DNA of 64,000 nucleotides from Tetradesmus obliquus (taxonomy: Eukaryota; Chlorophyta; Chlorophyceae; Sphaeropleales; Scenedesmaceae). Position 1 is the first letter of the stretch. Every line of letters starts with the position of its first letter. Shown here piece by piece: positions 56,334 through 64,000 of this stretch. Below the pieces are notes generated by a model. It was not told the origin of the DNA and did no database searches. It worked only from the letters and a program-made list of their open reading frames with translations. The stretch spans positions 682,001-746,000 of the forward strand of contig CP126200.1 of the NCBI GenBank assembly GCA_030272155.1. Direction: 5' to 3'. Position numbers and translations under genes: made by a program.

Positions 56334-56382
56334 GTCTCCCAGCTCCTCGGGTACTGTGATGACTGAGCATGTGGTCTGCTGA
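53426..56382 (+). CDS. Large Ala/Gln-rich protein, unrecognised
   Basis: Two exons, 53426..53489 and 53660..56382, join in phase 1 and give 928 residues. The intron has a GTGATG donor and a GCTAAC branch-like sequence just before the ATAG acceptor. The first residues (MEGTPHIAGTQSWNAQFWQA) are not repetitive. Most of the rest is poly-Ala and poly-Gln between short islands: an acidic patch SADSDSEDDDYRRPG, a basic island ending KWIHRCPAPENMVVTIIPRR, SSFWEKYGAGLYRGPG, RKMRSFSELLQEPG, FELELQSLLAKYVPQLAD and a Lys-rich SAAKKAKASG near the end. The basic islands suggest a nuclear protein, but this is inference. The exon 2 acceptor and first codons (GGQQPGL) have an echo at 53536-53557 in the intron. 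Confidence 0.6.
53533..53685 (+). repeat. Acceptor-side echo of exon 2 of the Ala/Gln-rich gene
   Basis: TAGGAGGGCAGCAGCCTGGG occurs at 53535-53554 and again at the used acceptor (53658-53677), offset 123 bp. Confidence 0.9.
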
Positions 56383-56394
56383 GGCAGCAGCAGC

Positions 56395-57165
56395 AGTGGG
56401 TGTGGTGGGTGTTGGTGTGGGGGTGCTGTCATTGCTTCTCTCAAGAAGCCTCAGCATACGGCTACAATGGTGCGCAGTGGTGCACAAATGGTGCCCAAAG
56501 ACAGTGTGGTGCATGTGGTGTGGGTGTGGGTGTGGGTGTGCTGCGCTGTCAGGGCTTCCTTCCACAAGTACTGCAGCATGCAGCTACACATGGTGTGCCG
56601 TGGAGCGCATATGGTGCCCAGAGCATGGATATGAGTGAGTCAGTGCGGGTCTTGGGGTGGTGTGGGTGTGCAGCGCTGTCATGGCTTTCCCTCACAAGTA
56701 CCGCAGCATGCAGCTACACATGGTGCGCTGTGGTGCGCAGTGGTGCACAAACAGTGCCCATGGTTCTGAGTGAGTCAGTGTGGGGGTGGGGGTGCGGTTG
56801 CCTGTGGGTGTGCTGTGCTGTCATGCTTTCCTCTCACAAGCACCAGAGCATACGCAGCCACACTTGCTGATGGTTGTGAGTGGGTCAGTGTAGGTGTGGG
56901 TGTGCTGTCATTGCTCCTCTCACAAGTACCAGAGCATGGGGCGCCACATGGTGCGCTGTGTTGCGCAGAGGATGTTTGTGTCTGGGTCAGCTTGGGTGTG
57001 GGTGTGGGGGTGCTGCCATGGCTTCCTCTCAAAAAGCCTGAGCATGCTGCGCAAGTATGCGCAGTGGCGCGCAATGGCGCCCAAAGACGGTGTGGTGCAT
57101 GCGGTATGTGTGTGGGTGTGCTGTGGTGTCAGCGCTTCCTCTCACAAGTACCGCAGCTGGCAAGG
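56395..57165. repeat. GT-rich degenerate tandem repeat of about 120 bp
   Basis: About six units begin with GTGTGGGTGTG, then CTGTCATNGCTTCCTCTCACA, AGTACCGCAGCATGC and ACATGGTGCGC. The array starts about 13 bp after the stop of the Ala/Gln-rich gene, so it probably forms or follows its 3' untranslated region. Confidence 0.85.
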
Positions 57166-57663
57166 CAGCGCAGCCCAAAGAGACACTAGATGCCAGCACA
57201 AGCCAGTTGCACAGGCATAAGTGGTGTGGATGGTGTGAAACATCAAGCACGAAAGCTGTGCAGCACTTCAATTACCAGCCCCAGTCAGGCCTGAGGATGC
57301 AGTACAAGCAGCCTCAGATTGTTTACGGTGTGACAATTTCCACACGTTGCAATGCTTTGTGGGGTACACCCATATGAACACACAGTCTAGATAACAATAG
57401 GCAGCATGCATACAGTACTTGGTTCTTTGTCGTGCAACAGCAGCGCCGCAGTATGGCGCTTTTTGCACAGCCGGCCGCATCAGAACGGCACCGAAGCAGC
57501 CAAACAACCACCTTTCAGGTCACTGCATCCCCTTCCAACAACAGATGAAACATCCTCGCCTATTTATTAATGTTTGAGCACCGTGTATGTGCAGCCGGCA
57601 ATACGCAATGCCATGTATAGCAAATAGACACGCCAAGTGTCTATTGCTCTGACTCAGCAGCAC
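57166..57663. other. Spacer between convergent genes
   Basis: About 500 bp with no supportable gene between the end of the satellite and the stop of the minus-strand paralogue. It should contain the minus-strand gene's 3' untranslated region. Confidence 0.5.
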
Positions 57664-58638
57664 TCAAGGCTGCCTATGTACCCCTGCTTCTGCCAAGACT
57701 TGCAGCAGCTGCTGCTGCAAAGCACGCTTCTGCGCAGGAGAGGCAGGACCACTCATTGCCTGGCCTGCTGGCAGGTGCCCTGCCAGGCTGGCCTTGTCAG
57801 CTGCAGCTGCAGCAACAGCTGTGCGCTGCTGCTGCTGCTGCTGCTGCTGTGCTGGCATAACATACGGTTTCTTATGGCTGGCATTGCGCAGCACTTCATC
57901 AACTGCACTGCGCTTCAGCCGCCGCTGTGCCTGCTGCTGCTGCTCATCTCCAGCCCTGCACTGCATCAGCAGGGTCCTAATAGCTGCTGCTGCTGCTGTT
58001 GCTGCAAGCTGGGGGCTGCTGCTGCCAGCCGCTGACGTCGTAGCAAGTGGAGAGTTGTACTGCCCCACCTGCTGCTGCTGCACTGCAGGCGCAGCTGCTG
58101 CTGAAATGCTGCTGCTGCTGCTGCTGGAACCGGTCAGCAAACCACCTGGCACGACCTTGGCAGCGCGTGCTAAGGCATAAGGGCTGCTAATAGCTGCTAC
58201 AGGCGGCTTGGCGTTGCTGCTGCTGCCACTGCTGCTGCAGCAAAAGCTGCTACGGGCAGCAGCAGCAGCATAGCCTGCATCAGGTGTAGCGCCAACGACA
58301 GTAAATGCAGCGCTTCCGCTGTCAAAGCCTGATTCAACTCTTGCTGCTGCTGCAAAGACGTTTGTGGTAGCAGTAACAGGGCCAGCTGGACCCTCTAGAC
58401 CACCGAATGCGCTCTGCAGGCTGCAGTTGCTGCTATCACCCAGGTTGCCAGGTGATGTGCCTTGAGTGGCGATCGCAGCATTGAGGTACGCACTGATGGA
58501 TTCAATGAGGTCGCCGGCTGTCTCTGCTGCTGCGATGGGCTGCAGCAGCTGCTGTGGTTGGCGTCGCTGCTGCTGCGGCGGCGGCAGCGGTGCGCTCCAC
58601 AGCCCCTGGCTTGGCACCGCCCACTGCTGCTGCTGCTT

Positions 58639-58669
<31 letters not shown>

Positions 58670-58722
58670 ATTGTAGATGGCGACAGATTAGGCATTGGCA
58701 CCTGCCACTGCAGCTGCCAGTG

Positions 58723-58780
<58 letters not shown>

Positions 58781-58926
58781 AGGGCGCTGTTTATGGACTG
58801 CTGCCAACCTGGCAGCAGGGGTTCGGAGGTGTGCAGGCTGCAGCTGCTGGTGTGGGTGGTGCTGGCTGCCACGCTGAGCTGGCCAGAATGACTGTCATAG
58901 CCGCCAGGTGCCGTCGCAGCTGCTGC

Positions 58927-58957
<31 letters not shown>

Positions 58958-59373
58958 CCAGGGTGTGCTGCCATGGAGTTGCTGTTGCAATAGCCAGCTA
59001 GCCAATCATCGACACTGACAGGGGCCTCATCCAGGCCATCTACATCTTGCAAAAGATCATCGTTGTCAAAAAGATCCTCAAAAAGCATCAGCTGTGTCTC
59101 CGATTGTTGAGCCTGAGGCGGCACTAGCTGCAGCAGGTGGGAGGGAGTTGTGCTGCTCCCTCCTACCTGCTGCTGCTGCTGCTGCTGCAACAGCTCAGCT
59201 GGCAGATGGCCAGCGGAGTAGCTGCTGTACGTAAGTGAATGTTGTTGTGATGGTGTGTCTGCGCACAGCATCGAGCTTGGAAGCCAGCAGAAGCCTCTCA
59301 TGGCCTCGCCAGGCTGCGGAGTCAAGCTACAGCCGTTGTCTGGACTGGCGAGGCTGCCCGTGCAGTAGTCCAT
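57664..59373 (-). CDS. Unrecognised acidic Gln/Ala-rich protein (paralogue B)
   Basis: A single coding exon of 569 residues from the ATG at 59373. It is the partner of the 45313-46788 gene and points towards it. Matching blocks are SLASPDNGC, QLMLFEDLFDNDDLLQDVDG, APVSVDDWLAG, HSGQLSVA, HTSSCSLHT, QQLLQPIAAAETAG, the basic ASHKKPYVM and a C-terminal QKRALQQQLLQVLAEAG helix. This copy has longer Gln runs (about 20 around 58730-58780) and an extra Ala/Ser-rich segment. As in paralogue A, a GCTGCCTTGCAG acceptor lies just upstream (59423), so a 5' exon is likely. The acidic-hydrophobic block could be an activation region; function is unknown. The shared blocks are the best evidence that both are real genes. 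Confidence 0.62.
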
Positions 59374-59614
59374 GTATTTCAAGATGTGGGGTCGAAATTT
59401 TGTTTTCACCTTGCAGGAAAGGCTGCAAGGCAGCCAACAGGTAGCACCGGGGTCGAGTCACGTATGCACAAACAACTTCAATCGATGCCTAACGGCAATG
59501 TATAACAGAGGGTTTGCTGATATTGCTGTAAAGATTGCACAGTGGTGCAGGAGGCCCTTTGCAAGACGCGGATCAAGCCCAGCTGGCCTTGGAAGGGGCG
59601 CCCTAACCCTATCC

Positions 59615-59974
59615 TCACCTGAGACGCACGGCACAGTTGCAGTGTTCTGATACTTTAGGATGTTTGAAATTGCAGGACGTCTCGTTGGAGCTGAAATTGC
59701 ACGTGTTGTCGCCAGTCTTGACCTTTTTGTGTGCGATGCAGCGGACTTTCACTGTGCAAGCTGGCAAAGTTGTGAACAGCGCCAGGTAACACGATGCAAC
59801 AGTCAGAATAAAGACCTCGAACAGTTTGAGCCACCAAGCGGTGTGCGTGGGTGTGGTTGTGGACCTTATCAAACTCTGATACCCGGGGGCACCCGGGGGT
59901 GCTCTCCACCACACGCAATCCTCCGACGATGCCTCCGGCGACGTGACCATGTCTTCCACAGCTGCATTTTGCAT
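59615..59974 (-). CDS. Possible small membrane-protein exon, low confidence
   Basis: An open stretch from an ATG at 59974 encodes about 119 residues with little low complexity, one likely membrane helix (LKLFEVFILTVASCYLALF) and a Cys/Lys-rich end. It ends at CTCAG|GTGAGG, which is also a good donor in phase with the acceptor at 59423 in front of paralogue B. It may therefore be a 5' exon of that gene or chance. The corresponding region of paralogue A does not align in frame, which weakens the exon idea. Confidence 0.22.
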   Translation of the reverse strand: MQNAAVEDMVTSPEASSEDCVWWRAPPGAPGYQSLIRSTTTPTHTAWWLKLFEVFILTVASCYLALFTTLPACTVKVRCIAHKKVKTGDNTCNFSSNETSCNFKHPKVSEHCNCAVRLR

Positions 59975-60761
59975 GTCAGAAGTACGGTTTCGCAAATAAG
60001 GCTCAAAGTGGTGGGGCTGAGGCCGTTTGGCAGCGTCCCGAGAACCACGTGGCAGCCACGTGGGAAGGGGTGTCAACCAGGCCCCAGTGGTGACGCAAAT
60101 GCAGCGGCATTTCGCAATGCGAAAGCTGCAAAACTGCATAAACATAATTATGTCACTCATTTCGAATCGTAAATCGCTTGCACACGCTCTGAGCTGCCAT
60201 CCACAACCCTGTCTCCACAGCAAATGCAGAGTGACAGGTTGCACCAGGGCCCAACACACCATAGCCGGCAAAATGCGGTACATTCGTTAAGAAGCAGCAG
60301 ATGAAAGACGCACTGCACGAACGTGCTACAGCAGGGAGCCTTGGCACCAGGTGTGCGCAAACACCAAATGCAAATCTTACTGTTGCACAGGCTGCGGCCG
60401 CCGCCGCCGCCGCCAAGTGCGGCACTTGAATGTCAGGGCCTCCCTCGAAGTGCACACTTCACGCTGCGCCACATAAAGAAAGTTGCCAATTGCATTCATT
60501 ACAAGCATAAGCATGATGCAACATAATGCGTACTCACATGGCAAGAAGTGGTCCCCCGATAGGCCACCATGGCTGCTGAACCTCAGATTAGCATGTGCAG
60601 CGCCACACAGAGCTTGCACACTGCAGCACCTTGCAGCTGTCGAATTGAAGTGCGCAGTACTGGCAAGAAGCACGTAGGCAATACTGCAATGTGTGTTACC
60701 TGCGATTCTTTATACTAAAAATGAGGGCGCGGGCTGTGGTATGCAGCGTTGATTCAACGAG

Positions 60762-61300
60762 TAACCACTACTGCAAGTCGAGACGCTGCGCCGGCAGCCC
60801 TCCGCAGCAAACACACCACAGCTGCACATTTCAAGACGCTGCAGCTGCACACCCAAAGTGCCCACCAGGTGTGACTATGCCTGCCAAACAATGGGCGCTC
60901 TGGAACTGCATGTGCAGTGCCCAATAACCGAGGCACTCCAGCTCTGGCGTTCAAAGGGCAGTTTCTGACCAAAATTGGCAAAACGGCCTTTCCTACGCAC
61001 ACAGCCTGCCTTCCTGCCTCACAGAAACCACTGCTGGAAGTCCAGCTGCTGCGCTGGCAGCCCCTCCGCAGAGCATATGCACCACCGCATTGCACATACT
61101 GCAGCTGCACACCTGAAGTGCCAGCTGTCTCTCCGCTTGCCAAACAGTGGGCGCTCTGCAGCCGATGGTGCAGCGTCAAAACCCAAGGCGCCCAGACTAT
61201 GCAGAGCAGCCCACGTCCAAAACAGGCATCGCCTGCCATACACGAAGTGCCTGCCTTCCCGCCGCACAGGAACCACAGCTGAGAGTCCAGCTGCTGCGCC
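60762..61300 (-). repeat. Downstream echoes of the homeodomain-like gene's end
   Basis: Bases coding LPAQRLDFQQWF at the end of the next gene (61441-61495) recur at about 61264-61298, 61012-61072 and 60763-60812, in units of about 245 bp. The copies also share the GGCGCTCTGGAA/GCAGC spacer sequence. Confidence 0.8.
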
Positions 61301-61442
61301 AGGCCTGCGTGGCCATGCTGCAATGCCCATGCGCCACACACCCTCAGCATGATGCCGTGTGCCGCACGAGGGTTGGATTGCACTGCACAACTGGAGCATC
61401 AACAACACGTGACGCGCTGCAGTGCACACACAAAAACATGCC

Positions 61443-61721
61443 TCACAGGAACCACTGCTGGAAGTCCAGCCGCTGCGCCGGCAGCCCCTCCGCAGCGCGG
61501 CGCCGCCGCCACGCGCCCCGCCACGCTTTGGCCCCGTCCCTCGCCACAAAGCTAATCCCGCTGATCTCCAATCCAGCAGGGCCCTTGCCAGCCTTATTAG
61601 CATTTGTGATCTTTATGCCTAGATCTTCTGCCAGCTTTGCACCCTTGAACTTTTTCGGGCTTGGCAGTGCACTGCGCAGGGAAGCCAGCTCACGCGCAGT
61701 CAGCCGCGACACCGCCGGACC

Positions 61722-61754
<33 letters not shown>

Positions 61755-62574
61755 AGCTGCATTCTTGCCGGGTTCTTGCTGCTGCTGGGGCTGCTGTGTT
61801 GGTAATGCTGCTGCTGGAGCTTGCGCTGCTGCCGCTGCATTGCGTGCCAGCAGCTTGGCCTGGCGGGGGTTGTGTGGCGTGCCGTCCATGTCGCGCCGCG
61901 CTTCAAACCAGTCCAGCACAATGTCCCTGCAGCAGCAGCAGCAGCAGTAGTGTCAGCGCACATTCGTGCAGCTCCCAGGCAGCCCAATACCTGTCCAGCA
62001 ACCTCCTTGCTGGCCCAGGGGCCAACACAAAAGGGCTAAGAACAAACAGCCGTATAACATCTGGTCAACGTCTGGTCAACATCTAGTCAACAGCTGGTCA
62101 AGCGCACCTGGGCAGCCGGTGCAGGTCAAACAGCCCCGCCACCACCTCCTTGCTGGGCCAGGGGCTGCGGCTGTACACTCCCTCCAGCGTGCGCAGCACC
62201 TCAGCAGGAAGCCGCCGGCCCTTGCGGCTGCTGCCGCCAGCAGCAGCAGCAGCGTCGCGGCGCGCAGCAAAGGGGATGTATCCCGTGTCTGGATTAGGGT
62301 CGCTGAAGGGGAGCGCAGCAGGTGCAGCTGCTGCTGCACCGGCCCTGCTGCTGCTACTTGGAGATGCCCAGAACGGATCTGCTGCTTCCTGCTGCTGCTT
62401 TGATTGCTGCTGCTGCTGCTGCTGCTGTATCTGCTGCTGCAAGGGTGCCAGCAGTCGTGCCTGCTCCTGCTTGGGCCTGCCCCTGAAGGCTGCCACCCAG
62501 GCCAGCACCTGTGACCTGTCTAGGCCTAGGTCTGTCGCAAGCGCCTGCACCTGCAGCACAACAGTACGATGCAT
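61443..62574 (-). CDS. OCP3-like homeodomain protein, 5' end unresolved
   Basis: Two exons are clear: one ending at 62108 and 61926..61443, joined in phase 2. The homeodomain-like core spans the junction: RLPAEVLRTLEGVYSRSPWP, then LFDLHRLPR | DIVLDWFEARRDMDG. This resembles plant OCP3, a plastid- or nucleus-associated homeodomain regulator of defence and drought responses in Arabidopsis. Upstream lies LATDLGLDRSQVLAWVAAF, another helical segment. The 5' end may be the ATG at 62574, or the exon may begin at 62550 after a GTGCTGCAG acceptor. In that case a phase 0 exon 62726..62661 is possible. The C-terminal region has a SRLTARELASLRSAL helix. The stop at 61443 overlaps a GTGAGG donor (TTCCT|GTGAGG), so further exons are possible. 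Assignment rests on the WF-RR core only. Confidence 0.5.
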
Positions 62575-62978
62575 CACATGACATCACACAAAGTCAATGA
62601 CAAAAGTTCAGCAGCAATAAGAAAAAGCCTCCTGAAACTTTCCTTTGGCTATTCAACTACCTTGGTCACGCAACGCGTGGCTTCCACACGACATTGCCGC
62701 CGCCGCTGCTGCTGCTGCTGCTGCTGCTAGCTGGGGTGTGGCAAGGATCGCTCATTACAGTGCATCATACTACTATGAATACTACTATTCATATATATAG
62801 GGTTTAGGGTTTAGGGTTTAGGGTTTAGGGTTTAAGGTTTAGGGTCTAAACCCTATATATATACCACTGCTAGGCCTTCTTAAGCAAGCCACTTGCTGTG
62901 CCCTTGTTGGCAATTGCCACCGTCCCACTCAACAGTTATCTGTTCGTATAGCCTCAGCCAGCCTGCAGCTGTTCCTGC
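62575..62978. other. Spacer or 5' intron with interstitial telomere repeat
   Basis: About 400 bp between two minus-strand genes. It contains a CTG run at 62707-62729, a possible short exon of the homeodomain-like gene (62726..62661) and the TTTAGGG block at 62791-62862. No other coding sequence is seen. Confidence 0.5.
62791..62862. repeat. Interstitial telomere-type repeat inside a palindrome
   Basis: About six TTTAGGG units (62797-62845, one TTTAAGG variant) are followed at once by an inverted CTAAACCC. Arms ATATATATAGGGTTTAG (62791-62807) and its exact reverse complement (62846-62862) close the block. Confidence 0.95.
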
Positions 62979-63956
62979 TTAGAGCTTTGTTGCTGTTGCT
63001 GCTGCTGCGAACTCCAGGGCTCCTGTGATCAGCAGTGCACCAGACAACTGCGCCACTGCCAGTTTACCACAAGCAAGCCCATGCAGTGCAGCCTGCTGGA
63101 CTTCTCTGAGCTCGCCACCACTACAACACCATCCAGCCTCAGCCAAAGCCAGTGGCAGCCTCACCTGCATCTTCTTCTTGCTGCCTGCAGCAGCCAGCAG
63201 CAGCCGCTCCTCCTGCCAAGGCAGCAGGTCCATATCATCGCTGCTGCCTGCTGCTGCTGCCGCCTGCTGCTGCTGCTGCTGGGCTCTTCTCACTTCACGT
63301 GGCACTTCCCACCAGCCTGGTCCGTTTTCATCATCTTGATGGTCTTCTTCATGGTCATTTTCTCTGTTATTTTGATACCGCGGACGGCTTGATGGTGCCG
63401 TTTCACTGCCATGCTTGCCACGCTTAGGAGTTGTGTCATAGTAATGCCTGCTGCGTTGGCGCTGCTGCTTGTCGCCGCCAGTGCTGCTGCTGCTGCCGCT
63501 GTTTGAGCCAGAGCCGCCGCTGCTACTGCTGCTGCGTGATGTAGACTGCTCGTACCAGCTGCTGCTGTTTGGCGCAGCAGCAACATGCACGCACCTGCAG
63601 GAACACAGCAACGGCAGCAGCAAGATGCATGAATAAGCGCACGTGGCAAGAACAGTACAACACGCAGCTGCTTCATTGGCTATGAAATAACGGCATCCAA
63701 TGACCAACGTGCAAGGACCGGACATTGCTGGTGTCGGCAGTAAGGTTGGCCACAACATACCTGCTGGTGTGCTGCAGGGTTGTGGTGGGCCTGAGCTGAG
63801 GCCTACATGTTGAAGTGCTGCTGGCAGCCTTGTAACCAGCCTGTCAGAAAACAAAGAACATTAGTTCTAATTTGACCTCTGCTTTGTCTAGAGCATTGCG
63901 TGCTTCATGGTACTCACTGCAGTCTTTCGGGACAACAAGCTGTGGCAGCTCGCCAT
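62979..63956 (-). CDS. Small unrecognised protein, probably chloroplast-targeted
   Basis: Three exons: 63956..63918, 63840..63761 and 63594..62979, phases 0 and 2, giving 244 residues. The N-terminus (MASCHSLLSRKTA, then Ser/Thr/Arg-rich sequence up to HTSRCVHVAAAP) has the composition of a chloroplast transit peptide. The middle is Ser/Gly/Gln-rich with an acidic linker (ENDHEEDHQDDENG) ahead of PGWWEVPREVRRAQQQQ. The C-terminal part is ordered: DMDLLPWQEERLLLAAAG, KKKMQVRLPLALAEAGW, LREVQQAALHGLACG and a hydrophobic LAVAQLSGALLITGAL that could span a membrane. I do not recognise the family. The start ATG is the only one in exon 1 and is followed by a consensus GTGAGT donor. Confidence 0.65.
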
Positions 63957-64000
63957 CGTTAGGGCGGAAGCCTAGTCAAACTGAATATTGTCTAGCTAGC

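Larger units (their letters stand above)
59374..61442. other. Spacer upstream of paralogue B with exon echoes at its right
   Basis: No established gene. The left part should hold the promoter and 5' exon of paralogue B; the right part (60762-61300) consists of units copied from the end of the homeodomain-like gene. A low-confidence open frame at 59615-59974 is listed separately. Confidence 0.45.

Noticed and set aside
62791-62862. Chromosome end
   Set aside because: Genes continue on both sides and the repeat is only about 50 bp and closed by an inverted copy, so it is interstitial.

Overview
The window looks like nuclear DNA of a green alga, probably a chlorophyte of the Sphaeropleales/Scenedesmus type. 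The reasons are GC-rich coding sequence, genes with many short spliced exons, GT-AG introns usually placed at AG|GT junctions, very frequent CAG/CTG runs giving poly-Gln and poly-Ala tracts, a plant-type TTTAGGG repeat, and plant-like protein families. The placement is inference; no organelle, bacterial or viral signature and no transposon coding sequence was seen. Gene models were built by hand from splice sites, reading phase and family similarity recalled from memory.

Layout. Positions 1-20839 form a minus-strand block: an unrecognised gene cut by the left edge (1-702); a very large ZIP4/SPO22/TEX11-like meiotic TPR protein (3289-11176, possibly ending at 2282); an RWD plus RING-IBR-RING ubiquitin ligase (11862-17168); a DPM2-like subunit of dolichol-phosphate mannose synthase (17315-17677); and a SWSAP1-like RecA-fold ATPase (17935-20839). 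A 511-bp divergent spacer separates this from a plus-strand block: a 13-exon 5'-nucleotidase-family phosphoesterase (21351-28452); an unrecognised coiled-coil protein (29135-31879); a TRAPPC12-like TPR protein (35930-38120); a secreted alginate-lyase-family protein (38953-43183); a low-complexity acidic protein (45313-46788); and a 928-residue Ala/Gln-rich protein (53426-56382). The last block is again minus: a paralogue of the 45313 gene facing it (57664-59373), an OCP3-like homeodomain protein (61443-62574, 5' end unresolved) and a small probably chloroplast-targeted protein (62979-63956). The long spacers, above all 46.8-53.4 kb and 56.4-57.2 kb, are made largely of degenerate tandem repeats.

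Main observation. Introns, and some sequence just past stop codons, carry extra partly decayed copies of the neighbouring exon edge, usually including the splice junction. They are spaced about 65-255 bp apart and repeated up to three times. I call them exon-edge echoes. They occur in most spliced genes here and are densest in the 5'-nucleotidase gene, where most introns have them. They look like serial local tandem duplications spanning AG|GT junctions and fit the known tandem-duplication model of intron gain and growth; the density here is striking. Related signals are a perfect snap-back hairpin inside an echo after the TRAPPC12 stop codon, a 40-bp minisatellite seeded by the Walker B codons of the SWSAP1-like gene, and CTG runs directly in front of many splice acceptors.

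Functionally the genes are a mixed housekeeping set. Two of them, the ZIP4-like and SWSAP1-like genes, belong to homologous recombination and meiotic crossover pathways, which bears on whether this alga has a sexual cycle.
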